Positions 10,301 to 16,918 of a DNA stretch of 28,121 nucleotides are shown here, one piece after another. The stretch spans positions 7,533 to 35,653 of the IMG/VR virus record IMGVR_UViG_3300005288_000028. The stretch is one strand, 5' to 3'. The notes under the pieces were generated by a model. It had not been told where the DNA came from, made no database searches, and worked only from the letters and a program-made list of their open reading frames with translations. Position 1 is the stretch's first letter. The number at the start of each line of letters is the position of its first letter. The stretch is from a virus. A program made the position numbers and the translations under genes.

Positions 10301-12364
10301 AACGCACAAACTTGGGCGAAGACTGTATCCCCGCACAAGGTTGGTGGTGACTACCAGAAGGAAGCGGCTAACATCGACGATGTGTCGAAAGCCAAAACCC
10401 GTCGTGATGTTGCAGGCGGTGGGCAGTTCAGTACAAGTGGTGGTCCAACCGGTAACACGTACGGAGCGAACGGTGTTTACACCACGCCTTCCAACAAGTA
10501 CGGGTTCACGCCGTTGGGTGGGGATACTGATACCAGCCACTTGGACATGTCGGGTGTTAAGGCACAGGAAGGGAACGACAAAGGGGTTAAGGTTCCACGG
10601 AAACTGGCTGAGCAGATCCTGATTCGGGAAATGCTTAAGCAAGGCTTTACAGATCCACGGGAGATTGCGGAAGTACTGGCGTTGACCAACTACGAGTCGG
10701 GTGGTTATCAGAACACCACTGAGAGCCTGAAGTACTCCGACCCGAATCGTTTGGTTTCGATGTTCAAGGAAGTGAAGAACGTTAACCAAGCCCGTCAACT
10801 GATTGAACAGGGTGAAGTGGCCATTGCTAACACTGTTTACGGTGGGGGTAAAGGCGCGTCGATCGGTAACCGTGAACCAGGAGACGGTTGGAAGTACCGC
10901 GGACGTGGCTTCATTCAACTGACGGGTAAAGCGAACTACGCCAAGATCGGGCAGGAATTGGGGATCGACCTGGTTAACCATCCAGAACTCGCTTCCACAG
11001 ACCCTAACGTGATGGCAGCGGTTGCGGTTAACTTCTTCAAGAACAGTAAGCTGATGAGGAGTATCAGCCAAACCGGTAACTTTGGTGAAGCAGCAAAAGG
11101 CCTGAACGGTGGTAACGAGTTGCCAGGGATGCCGAAACGGTATCAGCTGTACCTGCAATACTTGGAGCAACTGCAAAAGGGTGAGCTGTCGACCACAACG
11201 GGTACTGCTGAAGAAGCGGCCGCTCCTGAGGGCCAAACTGCCGGTAGCATGTACGACGGTGGATCTTCTGGTGGTGCCGCGGGTACGGGTGCTCCGGCAT
11301 CGGCTCCAAGTGGCGGCGGTGCAGCACCGGGTCCAATGATGGGTGGCGGTGGTAGTCTGCCTTCTCTGGTTCCATCCCCTGCGGGTGGTTCGTCTGGCAG
11401 TTACGGCACTCCTGCTCCGGCAGGTGGCGGTGGCTGGGGTAGTCAACCAGAGATGCAAGCGGGCGGTGGCTTGGTTAACTCCAATGCCTCGGGTGCAGGT
11501 GGGCTTCGTCTGAAGTCTGCTGAATCGGTAGCAGGTGGTCAGGCTCATCCGGGTCTGATGGCTCTGTGCCGGATCATTCAAGAGCGAGTACCAGGTTTCA
11601 AGGTGTTCACTGCTTTGAATGATGCTTACCACGTCAACAAGGGATCCAAGGGTGCTCACCCTAAAGGTCTGGCGGCAGACTTCACGTTGACCAACGGTGT
11701 TCAAGGAAGTGATCAAGCGGCTGCGATCGTTACACAGATCTTGCAGCAAGCTGGGTTACAACCCCGCACTGACTTCTTGGTTATCAACGAGTATCGGAGC
11801 AAGACAGCCCTTGGTACGGGTGGTCACGTTCATGCTGGGTTCAAGTCTCCTGAGGCGGCCGCGAAGTTTGCAGCGGCAGCAGGTGGACAACAAGCTCCAG
11901 CTGATCCGGCTGCTGCCGCTGGTGGAACAGGTGGTGAAACAGAGGCTCCCGCTACAGAAGCCCCTGCTAACCGCGCGCAACCAAGTGTTCCTCCAATGGG
12001 CGTTCCGACAGGTGGTGCAGAAGGTGGTGATACCGCTGCTCCGGCAGCTCAAGCCCCTCAAGCTAACGCTGCACCTGCTACTACCGGTCTGCCGTTACCT
12101 AGTCAGCCTCCGGCGCAACAACCCGCTCCTGAGGGGTACAATGCGCCACAGCGTCCACCGCTGAAGCCATCGGAGTTGGCAAGCAACGCGGCTAACCCAG
12201 CGCCTGCTACTGACCCACAGTTGGCGGAGACGATGAAAGGTCTGGCCGAAGCACTGCAATCTTCTGGGGGTAATCAGGCGGCACTGCTGAAAGCTATCCT
12301 GGATCAAATGGTTCAACTGAACAAGGCGAGTGCTAAACAGCCTCAAGGTGTGAAGGTGACCTAA
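4382..12364 (+). CDS. Giant virion protein with GH19-like and M15-like peptidoglycan hydrolase domains (gp181-like, possible tape measure)
   Basis: The protein has 2660 residues; its ATG is preceded by AGGAG. The N-terminus is very acidic (about residues 4-28). Residues 760-776 hold two copies of WPxYPEFK in a proline-rich hinge. Glycine/alanine-rich hydrophobic stretches lie near 905-950, 1311-1385 and 1415-1545, as in tape-measure proteins. Residues 1552-1663 and 1802-1914 are two copies of a helical module, separated by a predicted coiled coil. From about 2071 to 2230 lies a GH19 chitinase/lysozyme-like domain with NYESGGY (E2105), a second Glu (E2114) and YRGRGFIQLTGKANY from 2172. From about 2395 to 2490 lies an M15-type peptidase domain with AHPKGLAAD (H2426, D2433) and HVH (H2482, H2484) as zinc ligands. 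The linkers are Gly/Ala/Pro-rich. phiKZ gp181, next to the same polymerase genes, is a known virion wall hydrolase. It probably helps the tail pass the cell wall; the tape-measure role is inferred from size and composition. Confidence 0.88.
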   Translation: MAANDDFDSWGDDPFEGSMDFDSDFDAPDKRGFLNSFTSGFLKGLVDKTVGDTDARIDTLKMVLPRTYLGAFTTMADLSRRKAALLQEIQGDSYEAVKDLQYLAGRAGAKLSKGTPNRIGDAFSEFSKKDFSDWERSESSSSDSQEGIADTTDEDVKEALAHADANSILERETMMGVGSNITDMMATVGGRTMARLGAMNNSGVRTNQLLEQIVDYQRRVQARNDALKLNIMTRSYLTSAKYYKFSEAANHRIITELKNLNVSSAKSDYEKTTHSQAVRKSVRESVFNTVKDKIGGIAGFLDERFGKDARSAFGRDVSEVTGGLRMAAEMTEGMDINLGNMLGNAAAGIFINNLPRMAKSGKAQQYLQSFKKKFPAQAKWAEDAYARITDLGNVASYGLSNAEELTNTMSKYYQGGHSFNEAESYEEYIDTLPADQIPLKKFEWTILHNAKKMGNKAIAGVFDNMSRPGGTRYSMARRTLEDSFDAQLWNKRSDRTLNEVLPGLLGQIHLSLEKFRTGNDDLREITYDYVKGKFVNHNQKISTALNTVLDKRQFGTQADMATRLAEQLDSDNALTPAAKKELAYRLAQDTDAQLGFSPYNYLHTDKEHDVPPAIAAEIKKMIQAQFGITDEHIKQFNTGTDVDRGKMLAYLPTEAGRAKANEVASSARSLGAFVPDLTNKVDLLKAAGYYDSMKEAGLIITENGQDYLNKSLTDKTLRSFIDNPDQSTAVPHAPDSPLLPSRAFGGPGTPPGGVPPTFAWPDYPEFKWPAYPEFKWPEIPTPEPLNLNGLEELTKSLNGMTGLKDSMDQLGKNFSGYRPPEAGPAVDLLPVTSAMDKMTERLESLLTLAGTRNQILTDILMRQPPEQKPLSDSDEKEVSREKKSILDKLKATSFRDMFNGGVDKILDNQPLILGGLLGGLAGLAVYNPKGAALLAGGAAVATAYMKMKSLTTARSAKADEDLYEEGSDVPILEANKLTRGDYLDMTTGFIIDSWDKITGSVKDISNNTIIGARRLAGKLFNQENKEVFISGLSKLRDMMLKAYKTLDPFARVKRWGEALKTRFYQMDVYREGEDSPVLVGKRFASGAYCKRNESGELEVINGWNEIDGPVYTPEGDIIITQEEYDRGLRTSMGVSVNKLQEGSKKLGRLGLDFLGKIKDKANPFMRGVVDKSKDLVSVNYTPIVNAVDRIYHLLLKHWGYDIPSGEPEVPEATEAAVPVKQPSEEPVAAVDDDKPVPKNATVKQKSPLEEAIAAKKEELTSNGPAGRLNSLADKKVQAKNKKEGMVKDAIIHIAENFGFGEKPGDKKKKESMGLFGLLKMGFGGIMGIMGGISKFFTRTLLGGFTTLFKFAGLGLRVLPMLATGIAAVAKGIFTLIKTRSLTEAGGSLMDTLSGGGAGGRRGRRGGRPPRTNGGKMAFGGKAIGAGLAVGMATDYLMDSGIVDEGSATESVLGAAGTAANVVGTYQLATGVAGAVGVDVSAGALAAGAGTAVAGAGTWLAGTAAAGWIANAGIAAAPLLLNPYVLAAIAVGAAGYGIYRYINRGGGKQLEIRMAQYGISDPEGDLAKKVLKAEEMLTNHVVIGNARASFSKESPINEVIQMFVTDPKNNKEIGDVFTWFNGRFKPVLLTYMACLDAVKIKTLKEYDEGKSQDVYKVAKQAHQALGSVQPYPYSVVAKIDADTPILPEKQTIIRVNNLLKELKEYVDRHTDSADLKAVDVPVNRTKDSLEREKAALQKEVDAPRSFFESSDKIAKIDKATTRLSQIDKDIAQLNSSYKVGKVVGDIYIKDMMPDNKAMDLMTAVRVACYGNSEDIPWRVEAVLKLERYCEPLFADRGETMEFTGQIGDLFGLFKDSFRVDKGQADDWCLWFRDRFLPVLTNYMNTMKQYRRGRPAVVWKTLSATARYEIAKALTETKGKGTLWFDFSIWTVRASPFKDSRSSEKPDKVDRMLKLLGEASTQARLKDPEGEAGKTNAQTWAKTVSPHKVGGDYQKEAANIDDVSKAKTRRDVAGGGQFSTSGGPTGNTYGANGVYTTPSNKYGFTPLGGDTDTSHLDMSGVKAQEGNDKGVKVPRKLAEQILIREMLKQGFTDPREIAEVLALTNYESGGYQNTTESLKYSDPNRLVSMFKEVKNVNQARQLIEQGEVAIANTVYGGGKGASIGNREPGDGWKYRGRGFIQLTGKANYAKIGQELGIDLVNHPELASTDPNVMAAVAVNFFKNSKLMRSISQTGNFGEAAKGLNGGNELPGMPKRYQLYLQYLEQLQKGELSTTTGTAEEAAAPEGQTAGSMYDGGSSGGAAGTGAPASAPSGGGAAPGPMMGGGGSLPSLVPSPAGGSSGSYGTPAPAGGGGWGSQPEMQAGGGLVNSNASGAGGLRLKSAESVAGGQAHPGLMALCRIIQERVPGFKVFTALNDAYHVNKGSKGAHPKGLAADFTLTNGVQGSDQAAAIVTQILQQAGLQPRTDFLVINEYRSKTALGTGGHVHAGFKSPEAAAKFAAAAGGQQAPADPAAAAGGTGGETEAPATEAPANRAQPSVPPMGVPTGGAEGGDTAAPAAQAPQANAAPATTGLPLPSQPPAQQPAPEGYNAPQRPPLKPSELASNAANPAPATDPQLAETMKGLAEALQSSGGNQAALLKAILDQMVQLNKASAKQPQGVKVT
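6659..6706 (+). repeat. Tandem WPxYPEFK peptide repeat inside the giant virion gene
   Basis: Residues 760-767 (WPDYPEFK) and 768-775 (WPAYPEFK) are direct repeats, followed by WPEIP. The DNA copies differ at several third positions, so the peptide rather than the DNA seems conserved. The repeat sits in a proline-rich linker (from about residue 740 to 785) and is probably an extended hinge or docking peptide. Confidence 0.8.
9035..9370 (+). repeat. Internal helical module of the giant virion protein, copy 1
   Basis: Residues 1552-1663. Landmarks are YG at 1556-1557, then an E-rich helix, and WFNGRFKPVL from W1618 followed by YM. The second copy has the same landmarks with nearly the same spacing (62 residues here from Y to W, 61 in the other). 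The similarity is at protein level only; I judged it by eye. Confidence 0.6.
9785..10123 (+). repeat. Internal helical module of the giant virion protein, copy 2
   Basis: Residues 1802-1914. Landmarks are YG at 1808-1809 and WFRDRFLPVL from W1869 followed by NYM. It starts about 250 residues after copy 1, with a predicted coiled coil (about residues 1715-1775) between the two. Function unknown. Confidence 0.6.
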
Positions 12365-12371
12365 CCGGAAT

Positions 12372-12402
12372 ACGGGGGAGGATGTTTCTCCCCCGTTCTT
12401 TT
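12372..12402 (+). terminator. Rho-independent-type terminator after the giant virion gene
   Basis: A perfect 9-base-pair stem (ACGGGGGAG / CTCCCCCGT) with a 7-base loop is followed by TCTTTT, just after the stop codon at 12362-12364. It lies between two genes on the same strand, so it may reduce rather than abolish transcription of the next gene. Confidence 0.85.
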
Positions 12403-12418
12403 AATAGAGCGAATGTCT

Positions 12419-14602
12419 ATGGCACAGGTAACCACTCGAGATCGGGACATCATCTCGAAATCGTTTCGTATGCTGACCCGAGGGATTCCTCCAAGTCAGT
12501 TGTTGGAAAAGCTCGACTGGGACCGTTACTTTAACGTGTTCTCCAGTGCAACAGGCGACAACCGTTATCTCAACCCTATTGCTCAGTTCAGTCCTGCGAC
12601 GGATCCCCGTTACGGACGCTTCATGGTCACCCCTGAAGGTGGCATGGGGAGCATGTGGAAAGAGATGTACGAAGACAACGTCACCCTGCTTACATTAACC
12701 GCAGGCGTGCCACAATTTGCAGGGCTGCTCAGTTTCATTACGAACATGTTCAGCCCTACCGCAGCGATCATTGCTAACAAAGGTCGCGCACCCGGTATTG
12801 CGTTCTACATGGGGCAAGCGGCTGGCTCCATCGCATTCTGGCCAATGCAACTGCTGTCGGTCAGCGTTCAGTTCCTGGCGTTCCTTATGGACTCGCCTAA
12901 GAACAACTTCTACACCATCAAGCCTGCCATGGGTGCTTACACCATGGCGTCGACCGGTGTCCTCAACGACATCATGGTTAAACTGGGTTACGTTGATCCG
13001 ATTCTGCCGAAACGCGGACAGGAACAGCAAGATCCACTGTACGGCCTGAAACCTGATTACGACAACACCCACGCCGTGGCCAGTCTGAGTCTGTTGATGC
13101 CGGATGCTGTAAACGCCGACGGTACCATCGACCTGATGCGTCTCATCATGAAGGGCACGCGTAAACACCGGAAGATGCTGAAGAAGCTGACCGAGTTGGA
13201 TAACGAAGTTCTGTCCACTCCAGACGCTAAGCTCGATCGAGCGAAGCAGTTGATCGAAGAGATTCAATTCGGACAGTACGAATACTCCGGTGCTCCTTCG
13301 CAGGAATACATCGAAGCGGAAATGGGAACTGTCGGTAAAGTTCGTGGCGAAGATGAAGGTAACTTCAGCGAACAAGACAGTGCGTACATGAACCAAGCGG
13401 CCTACACCAACGTTAACAACGCCGATGCAGGTGTGGCTAACCTGGGCGTGGGTGGCGCGGCTGCTGGTGCTGCTACTGCCCCTCTGGACGCGGTTAATCC
13501 GATGCAGGGTATGGGGACGGCGGGTTCTTACGGAACCGGTACCCCTCCGATCAATCCCAATGAACGAGCGGGTCGTCCTACTGCCGCTACACCTGGTGCA
13601 AACGAGAACGTAGCCGGTGGTCAACAGGACTACTACGAGGATAACCCGAACGACCGTACGTGGGCGGGTGATGTCCTTGACCTTGTTCAGACAGCTATCT
13701 ACGGTGGTATGGATGCGATCACGTTCCGGGTTGAAACCAGCAGTGGTGCTGTTAGCGATAGTTTTAGCAGCAATCACGGTCCATCACCTATGGCCGAAAA
13801 GTTCAACTCCATTGTGTCTTCGGCTAACGACTTCAAATTCGATGTGGCTGGTGGTGCAACGGGGATCGGCATCATCGACTCCGTGGTTAACACAATCAAG
13901 GAGGGTGCAATTGGTCTCCTGTCAGGTTCCGTTATTGGGAACATTCCGCTCGCGTTAGTGAATAACTCGTACGTGAAGATTCCTGACCACTGGACCAGTT
14001 CCACCAGTGGGTTGCATGTTGAAAGTTATGAAATGAACTTCCAGTGCAACTACGCTCACCCGTATGAACAGATCATGAAGATCTGGGTACCCTTCTCGTT
14101 GATTCTACCGTTGGTTGCCCCAATGACCTCTGGTGGTTCGATGAACACCTCGCCGTTTTACGTGAAGGCGTTCTGTCAATCTCGTTCGATCATCCGGACT
14201 GGTTTGGTGACGTCAGCTCGTTTCGTGTTTGGTGAAGGCGATGCAGGCTGGACCAAAGACCGTAAGCCGTTGAACCTCAAGATCACTCTTGAGATCGCGG
14301 ACATGGAACCTTTGATCTCGGTGCCGATCGACCGTTCCATGAGTTTGCTGGACCTGACTAACCCAGCGTCTGTTGCGCAACGGATCTTCTCTGATGATAC
14401 CGGGTACAACAACTACCTCAGTCGTATTACCGGCGTTAACTACCTGGACACTGTGTTGCGTTACGCCCGCATCAACCGTCAACTGACTGGTGTGGTGTTG
14501 GACATGAAACAAAGCATCCGGGCAGACAACATTGCGGCGAAGATCTCTGACTCCGTTGTAGGTGACCTTGCACGTATCTTTACCAAGCCAGTAGCACGAT
14601 GA
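12419..14602 (+). CDS. Probable virion structural protein with a hydrophobic N-terminal region (function unknown)
   Basis: This is a 727-residue protein directly after the giant wall-hydrolase gene, in the position of phiKZ gp182. I do not recognise a catalytic domain. About residues 85-165 are strongly hydrophobic with two or three possible membrane-spanning stretches (around GLLSFITNMF and LLSVSVQFLAFLM). Residues about 290-420 form a Glu-then-Gly/Ala/Pro/Asn-rich flexible linker, and the C-terminal 290 residues look like a compact beta-rich domain. Two ATGs lie 6 bases apart (12413 and 12419). I chose the second because the only weak ribosome site, AGAG at 12406-12409, is 9 bases before it but only 3 before the first. 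The pairing with a possible tape-measure protein suggests a tail or injection component. That is inference. Confidence 0.8.
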   Translation: MAQVTTRDRDIISKSFRMLTRGIPPSQLLEKLDWDRYFNVFSSATGDNRYLNPIAQFSPATDPRYGRFMVTPEGGMGSMWKEMYEDNVTLLTLTAGVPQFAGLLSFITNMFSPTAAIIANKGRAPGIAFYMGQAAGSIAFWPMQLLSVSVQFLAFLMDSPKNNFYTIKPAMGAYTMASTGVLNDIMVKLGYVDPILPKRGQEQQDPLYGLKPDYDNTHAVASLSLLMPDAVNADGTIDLMRLIMKGTRKHRKMLKKLTELDNEVLSTPDAKLDRAKQLIEEIQFGQYEYSGAPSQEYIEAEMGTVGKVRGEDEGNFSEQDSAYMNQAAYTNVNNADAGVANLGVGGAAAGAATAPLDAVNPMQGMGTAGSYGTGTPPINPNERAGRPTAATPGANENVAGGQQDYYEDNPNDRTWAGDVLDLVQTAIYGGMDAITFRVETSSGAVSDSFSSNHGPSPMAEKFNSIVSSANDFKFDVAGGATGIGIIDSVVNTIKEGAIGLLSGSVIGNIPLALVNNSYVKIPDHWTSSTSGLHVESYEMNFQCNYAHPYEQIMKIWVPFSLILPLVAPMTSGGSMNTSPFYVKAFCQSRSIIRTGLVTSARFVFGEGDAGWTKDRKPLNLKITLEIADMEPLISVPIDRSMSLLDLTNPASVAQRIFSDDTGYNNYLSRITGVNYLDTVLRYARINRQLTGVVLDMKQSIRADNIAAKISDSVVGDLARIFTKPVAR

Positions 14603-14609
14603 GGCAGCC

Positions 14610-14652
14610 ATAACCCCTACCCTAGCCAACGGACGGCCGGGGTAGGGGTTAT
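14610..14652. terminator. Bidirectional hairpin terminator between converging genes
   Basis: A perfect 13-base-pair stem, ATAACCCCTACCC with GGGTAGGGGTTAT, fills the 60-base gap between the stop codons of two converging genes. There is no long T-run on either side. The same ends (ATAACCCC...GGGGTTATAG) recur in the hairpin at 22196-22231. Confidence 0.8.
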
Positions 14653-14662
14653 AGTTGATTGC

Positions 14663-15763
14663 TTACAACGTGAAGACTGGTGCATCAGGCAAAGCACGCT
14701 TGAGTTCCGCCACCGCGCTGCGCTCCTGGAACATACCCGCGGTACACAACATCGGGATCAGGTAGTCGACGTTACTCAGCAGTTTGATCATGTCGCGACT
14801 GGCCGAGTTCACCAGCGTCAGGTCGTAGGCATAACCGAACTGGGTGTACTTCATCCACCAGTTAGGACCGCAGACCCGTTCGATCACCGACAACAGCTTA
14901 GCCTGGAGAATAGCGTAGTCCTCAGGGAACACGTCATCGTCAAACTTAAAGCTGCGGAAGATCGTCTTGATGAACTCAGGGTAACCGGCGTTGATGGCAT
15001 TGATACCGGTTTGATCGAGAAGACTCAGCACCACATCAATGCTTTCAATGTCACCCTGGGTAATCATGATGCGAACCGAATCAATCATGATCTGGTCAGC
15101 ACTGCGTTTCGATTTGTACAGGTCATAGATGGACTTGTAACTGTCCTTCATGCCGTACTCAGCCGCCATCTTCATCACCGAGTTGTACATCGCGTATTGC
15201 ACGCTGGTGTCGACGAACTCGTTAATACCGGTGAACTGGTTGATCATCTTGAGGGTTTCAGAACCCACAGACGTTCGCCAGTTCTGGTTAATGCGGAACC
15301 CTTTACCGTCGGTGGTGATAATCCCGTTGATGTTCACGCCCGTAATGGATTTGAACTCGCCGGTGACCATGGAAGCCAGACGACGCATGGCCGAGGTCTT
15401 ACCGCTGACCGGTACACCCAGTTCACCCGATGCCGATGCAAGGATGTCATCGTCACTCAGGGTTACACCATTGGGACCGATCTTGATCGCTTTGGTAATC
15501 GCTTTGGTATTGAGCAAACCACCCGACAACGAACCAATGATCCCGTCCAGCTCAGAGACAGCGCTGGATTTGTAATCGGAGAACACCTTCTTAACAGAGG
15601 TGTCTTGTGGCTTAACCAAAGCCACACCTTCTTTCATCTTGTCCCCGGTGACATCCATCGGGGTGAGTACACCTTCTTTCACCGTACTCATTTGAGTATT
15701 GGTTTGTTTCTTGAAGACGTTCAGGCTGTCGCCTAAGTCGAATCCGTCAAAAATACCTGCCAT
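14663..15763 (-). CDS. Unknown protein, probably structural (366 aa)
   Basis: I do not recognise this 366-residue protein. It begins MAGIFDGFDLGDSL, has a small-residue-rich N-terminal 120 residues and a mostly helical C-terminal two thirds, with no signal peptide or membrane segment. I chose ATG 15763 because CGGGAG lies 8 bases upstream. An upstream in-frame ATG at 15835 overlaps the previous stop as ATGA and would give 390 residues, but the extra 24 residues would read through a stable UUCG hairpin and a T-rich run, and look non-coding. It is the last of three minus-strand genes and converges on the virion gene. A virion role is likely only from position. Confidence 0.75.
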   Translation of the reverse strand: MAGIFDGFDLGDSLNVFKKQTNTQMSTVKEGVLTPMDVTGDKMKEGVALVKPQDTSVKKVFSDYKSSAVSELDGIIGSLSGGLLNTKAITKAIKIGPNGVTLSDDDILASASGELGVPVSGKTSAMRRLASMVTGEFKSITGVNINGIITTDGKGFRINQNWRTSVGSETLKMINQFTGINEFVDTSVQYAMYNSVMKMAAEYGMKDSYKSIYDLYKSKRSADQIMIDSVRIMITQGDIESIDVVLSLLDQTGINAINAGYPEFIKTIFRSFKFDDDVFPEDYAILQAKLLSVIERVCGPNWWMKYTQFGYAYDLTLVNSASRDMIKLLSNVDYLIPMLCTAGMFQERSAVAELKRALPDAPVFTL

Positions 15764-15804
15764 GTCAAAAACTCCCGAACAAAAAATAAAGAGAGGGTAC
15801 AGGC

Positions 15805-15822
15805 GGGTGACCGAAGTCACCC
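15805..15822 (-). terminator. UUCG hairpin with downstream T-rich tract between two minus-strand genes
   Basis: On the minus strand GGGTGAC-TTCG-GTCACCC forms a 7-base-pair stem closed by the very stable C(UUCG)G tetraloop. A T-rich run (CTCTTTATTTTTTG) follows about 10 bases later, before the start of the 366-residue gene. It may be a partial terminator, an RNA processing site or an mRNA stabiliser. Confidence 0.6.
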
Positions 15823-15831
15823 ACCCATTAC

Positions 15832-16272
15832 TCATGCTTTAGGCTCGGCGGGTTCTTCAGGTTTCTTTCCCCGATCACCGGCCATGACCTGAATCACTTC
15901 CTCAACGGTATGGACGTTCCCCTCTTCGTCGGTAACCGTGATGGTAATCACACATGACTTCATACGTAAAATTGACAGGCCTTCCAGAAGTTTGTTAAAT
16001 GTAAGGGTGGGTTTCTGGAAGTAGGTGTCTTTGATGTTGCCAGCGCGTGTGATGCGATCAGCTTTAGCCTTCTCTCGATCAGTGGTGGTAATAACCCAGT
16101 CTAAGTAATCCCGCAAATACATCTGCCATTTGCGGGGGTTCATGTCCAGCTTGTTGATCAGCCTTCGAAACAATCTCGAAGGCGTATCCTGGAGTTTATC
16201 GTCCTCCACATACTTGGCGGAGATACTGTCCATCCGGCTGGCTTTTAACTGTTTAGGTCCGATCCTTTTCAT
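15832..16272 (-). CDS. Unknown small protein (146 aa)
   Basis: This 146-residue protein is basic and helical in its first 90 residues (with WQMYLRDYLDWVI near the middle). It then has a short beta-like segment, CVITITVTDEEGNVHTVEEV, and an acidic/proline tail ending EEPAEPKA. No family is recognised. Its ATG lies inside the 3' end of the previous gene (20-base overlap), so the two are probably translationally coupled. Its TGA stop is 68 bases before the next start. The setting among virion genes suggests an assembly or packaging role, but nothing in the sequence proves it. Confidence 0.75.
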   Translation of the reverse strand: MKRIGPKQLKASRMDSISAKYVEDDKLQDTPSRLFRRLINKLDMNPRKWQMYLRDYLDWVITTTDREKAKADRITRAGNIKDTYFQKPTLTFNKLLEGLSILRMKSCVITITVTDEEGNVHTVEEVIQVMAGDRGKKPEEPAEPKA

Positions 16273-16864
16273 GGATGCTCTTTGCCTCTAAATGGAGTAC
16301 GATCCGCAATGCTTCAATGAGGTCCAGTACCAGGAGTTTAAAATACTTACTCGACAGGAATTCCTGGGTGCTGAAACTCACCGATAGCTCGGCAGCGGTG
16401 TACACGTGGCCGTCGTTCGTCCGTGCATTCATCTTCGTGTACAGACCTAACAACAGAATGGTCTTGAAGATGAATCCTTCGAATGATGTCTTATTGCTGT
16501 ACCAGTCAAGGAAAGCACCGGGTGTATCTTTGATGGTGTCCTTGAAGTAATCTTCGGGCTTGGGACCACCTATCCCTTGTAGCCGTTCCAACAGCTTGTG
16601 AGCCTCTCCAGAGGTCTTCGTGTAAGCAACCAGCGTCAAGCTATTGTACTCGCCGAAGTCCTCCGTAAGTGTGTAATCAAAGCCTTCCAATGAATCGTAT
16701 AGCCGGTGTAGATTGTGGCTAAACCGAATCGTCGGTGAAGCGAAGCCCTTTTCTACCTCATCCAGTTTCTCGAGCAGCTCGCTGACGAGTGTCAACCGTG
16801 CCTTCTTCCCAACAAAAGGCCAGTTGGAGATCATTCGTAACAGCGCCGACTTAGTTAGTGCCAT
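16253..16864 (-). CDS. Unknown protein (203 aa), first gene of a three-gene minus-strand unit
   Basis: This 203-residue protein starts MALTKSALLRMISNWPFVGKK and is largely helical, with a hydrophobic stretch near FIFKTILLLGLY (about residues 130-142) too short to be a confident membrane segment. No family is recognised. It diverges from the plus-strand gene at 16919 across 54 bases containing a possible promoter element, and overlaps the following 146-residue gene by 20 bases. A structural or assembly role is inferred only from context. Confidence 0.75.
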   Translation of the reverse strand: MALTKSALLRMISNWPFVGKKARLTLVSELLEKLDEVEKGFASPTIRFSHNLHRLYDSLEGFDYTLTEDFGEYNSLTLVAYTKTSGEAHKLLERLQGIGGPKPEDYFKDTIKDTPGAFLDWYSNKTSFEGFIFKTILLLGLYTKMNARTNDGHVYTAAELSVSFSTQEFLSSKYFKLLVLDLIEALRIVLHLEAKSIHEKDRT

Positions 16865-16896
16865 TCAGCAGTACTCCAATTCTCTTATCTACTGTA

Positions 16897-16904
16897 GTAA
16901 TATA
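16897..16904 (-). promoter_or_regulatory. Possible phiKZ-type early promoter element (TATATTAC)
   Basis: The minus strand reads CCTATATTACTACAG about 33-40 bases before the ATG of the 203-residue gene, in a 54-base divergent spacer. TATATTAC matches the AT-rich element I recall for phiKZ early promoters. I saw no other exact copy in the window, but I could not search by computer. The plus strand of the same spot is also AT-rich (TAATATAGG) and could serve the divergent gene. Confidence 0.4.
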
Positions 16905-16918
16905 GGTTTGAAATAATT

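Noticed and set aside
8444-11749. A 1101-codon open frame on the minus strand opposite the giant virion gene
   Set aside because: It lies wholly inside a gene with clear hydrolase domains on the plus strand. Its translation is Arg/Thr/Ser/His-rich without recognisable motifs, as expected for a codon-bias shadow.
12695-13777. Minus-strand 360-codon open frame opposite the 727-residue virion gene
   Set aside because: It overlaps a convincing plus-strand gene and shows the Arg/Thr/Val-rich shadow composition.
15764-15835. Longer start (ATG 15835) for the 366-residue gene
   Set aside because: The extra residues would come from a UUCG hairpin and a T-rich run. A better ribosome site precedes ATG 15763, although the ATGA overlap leaves some doubt.
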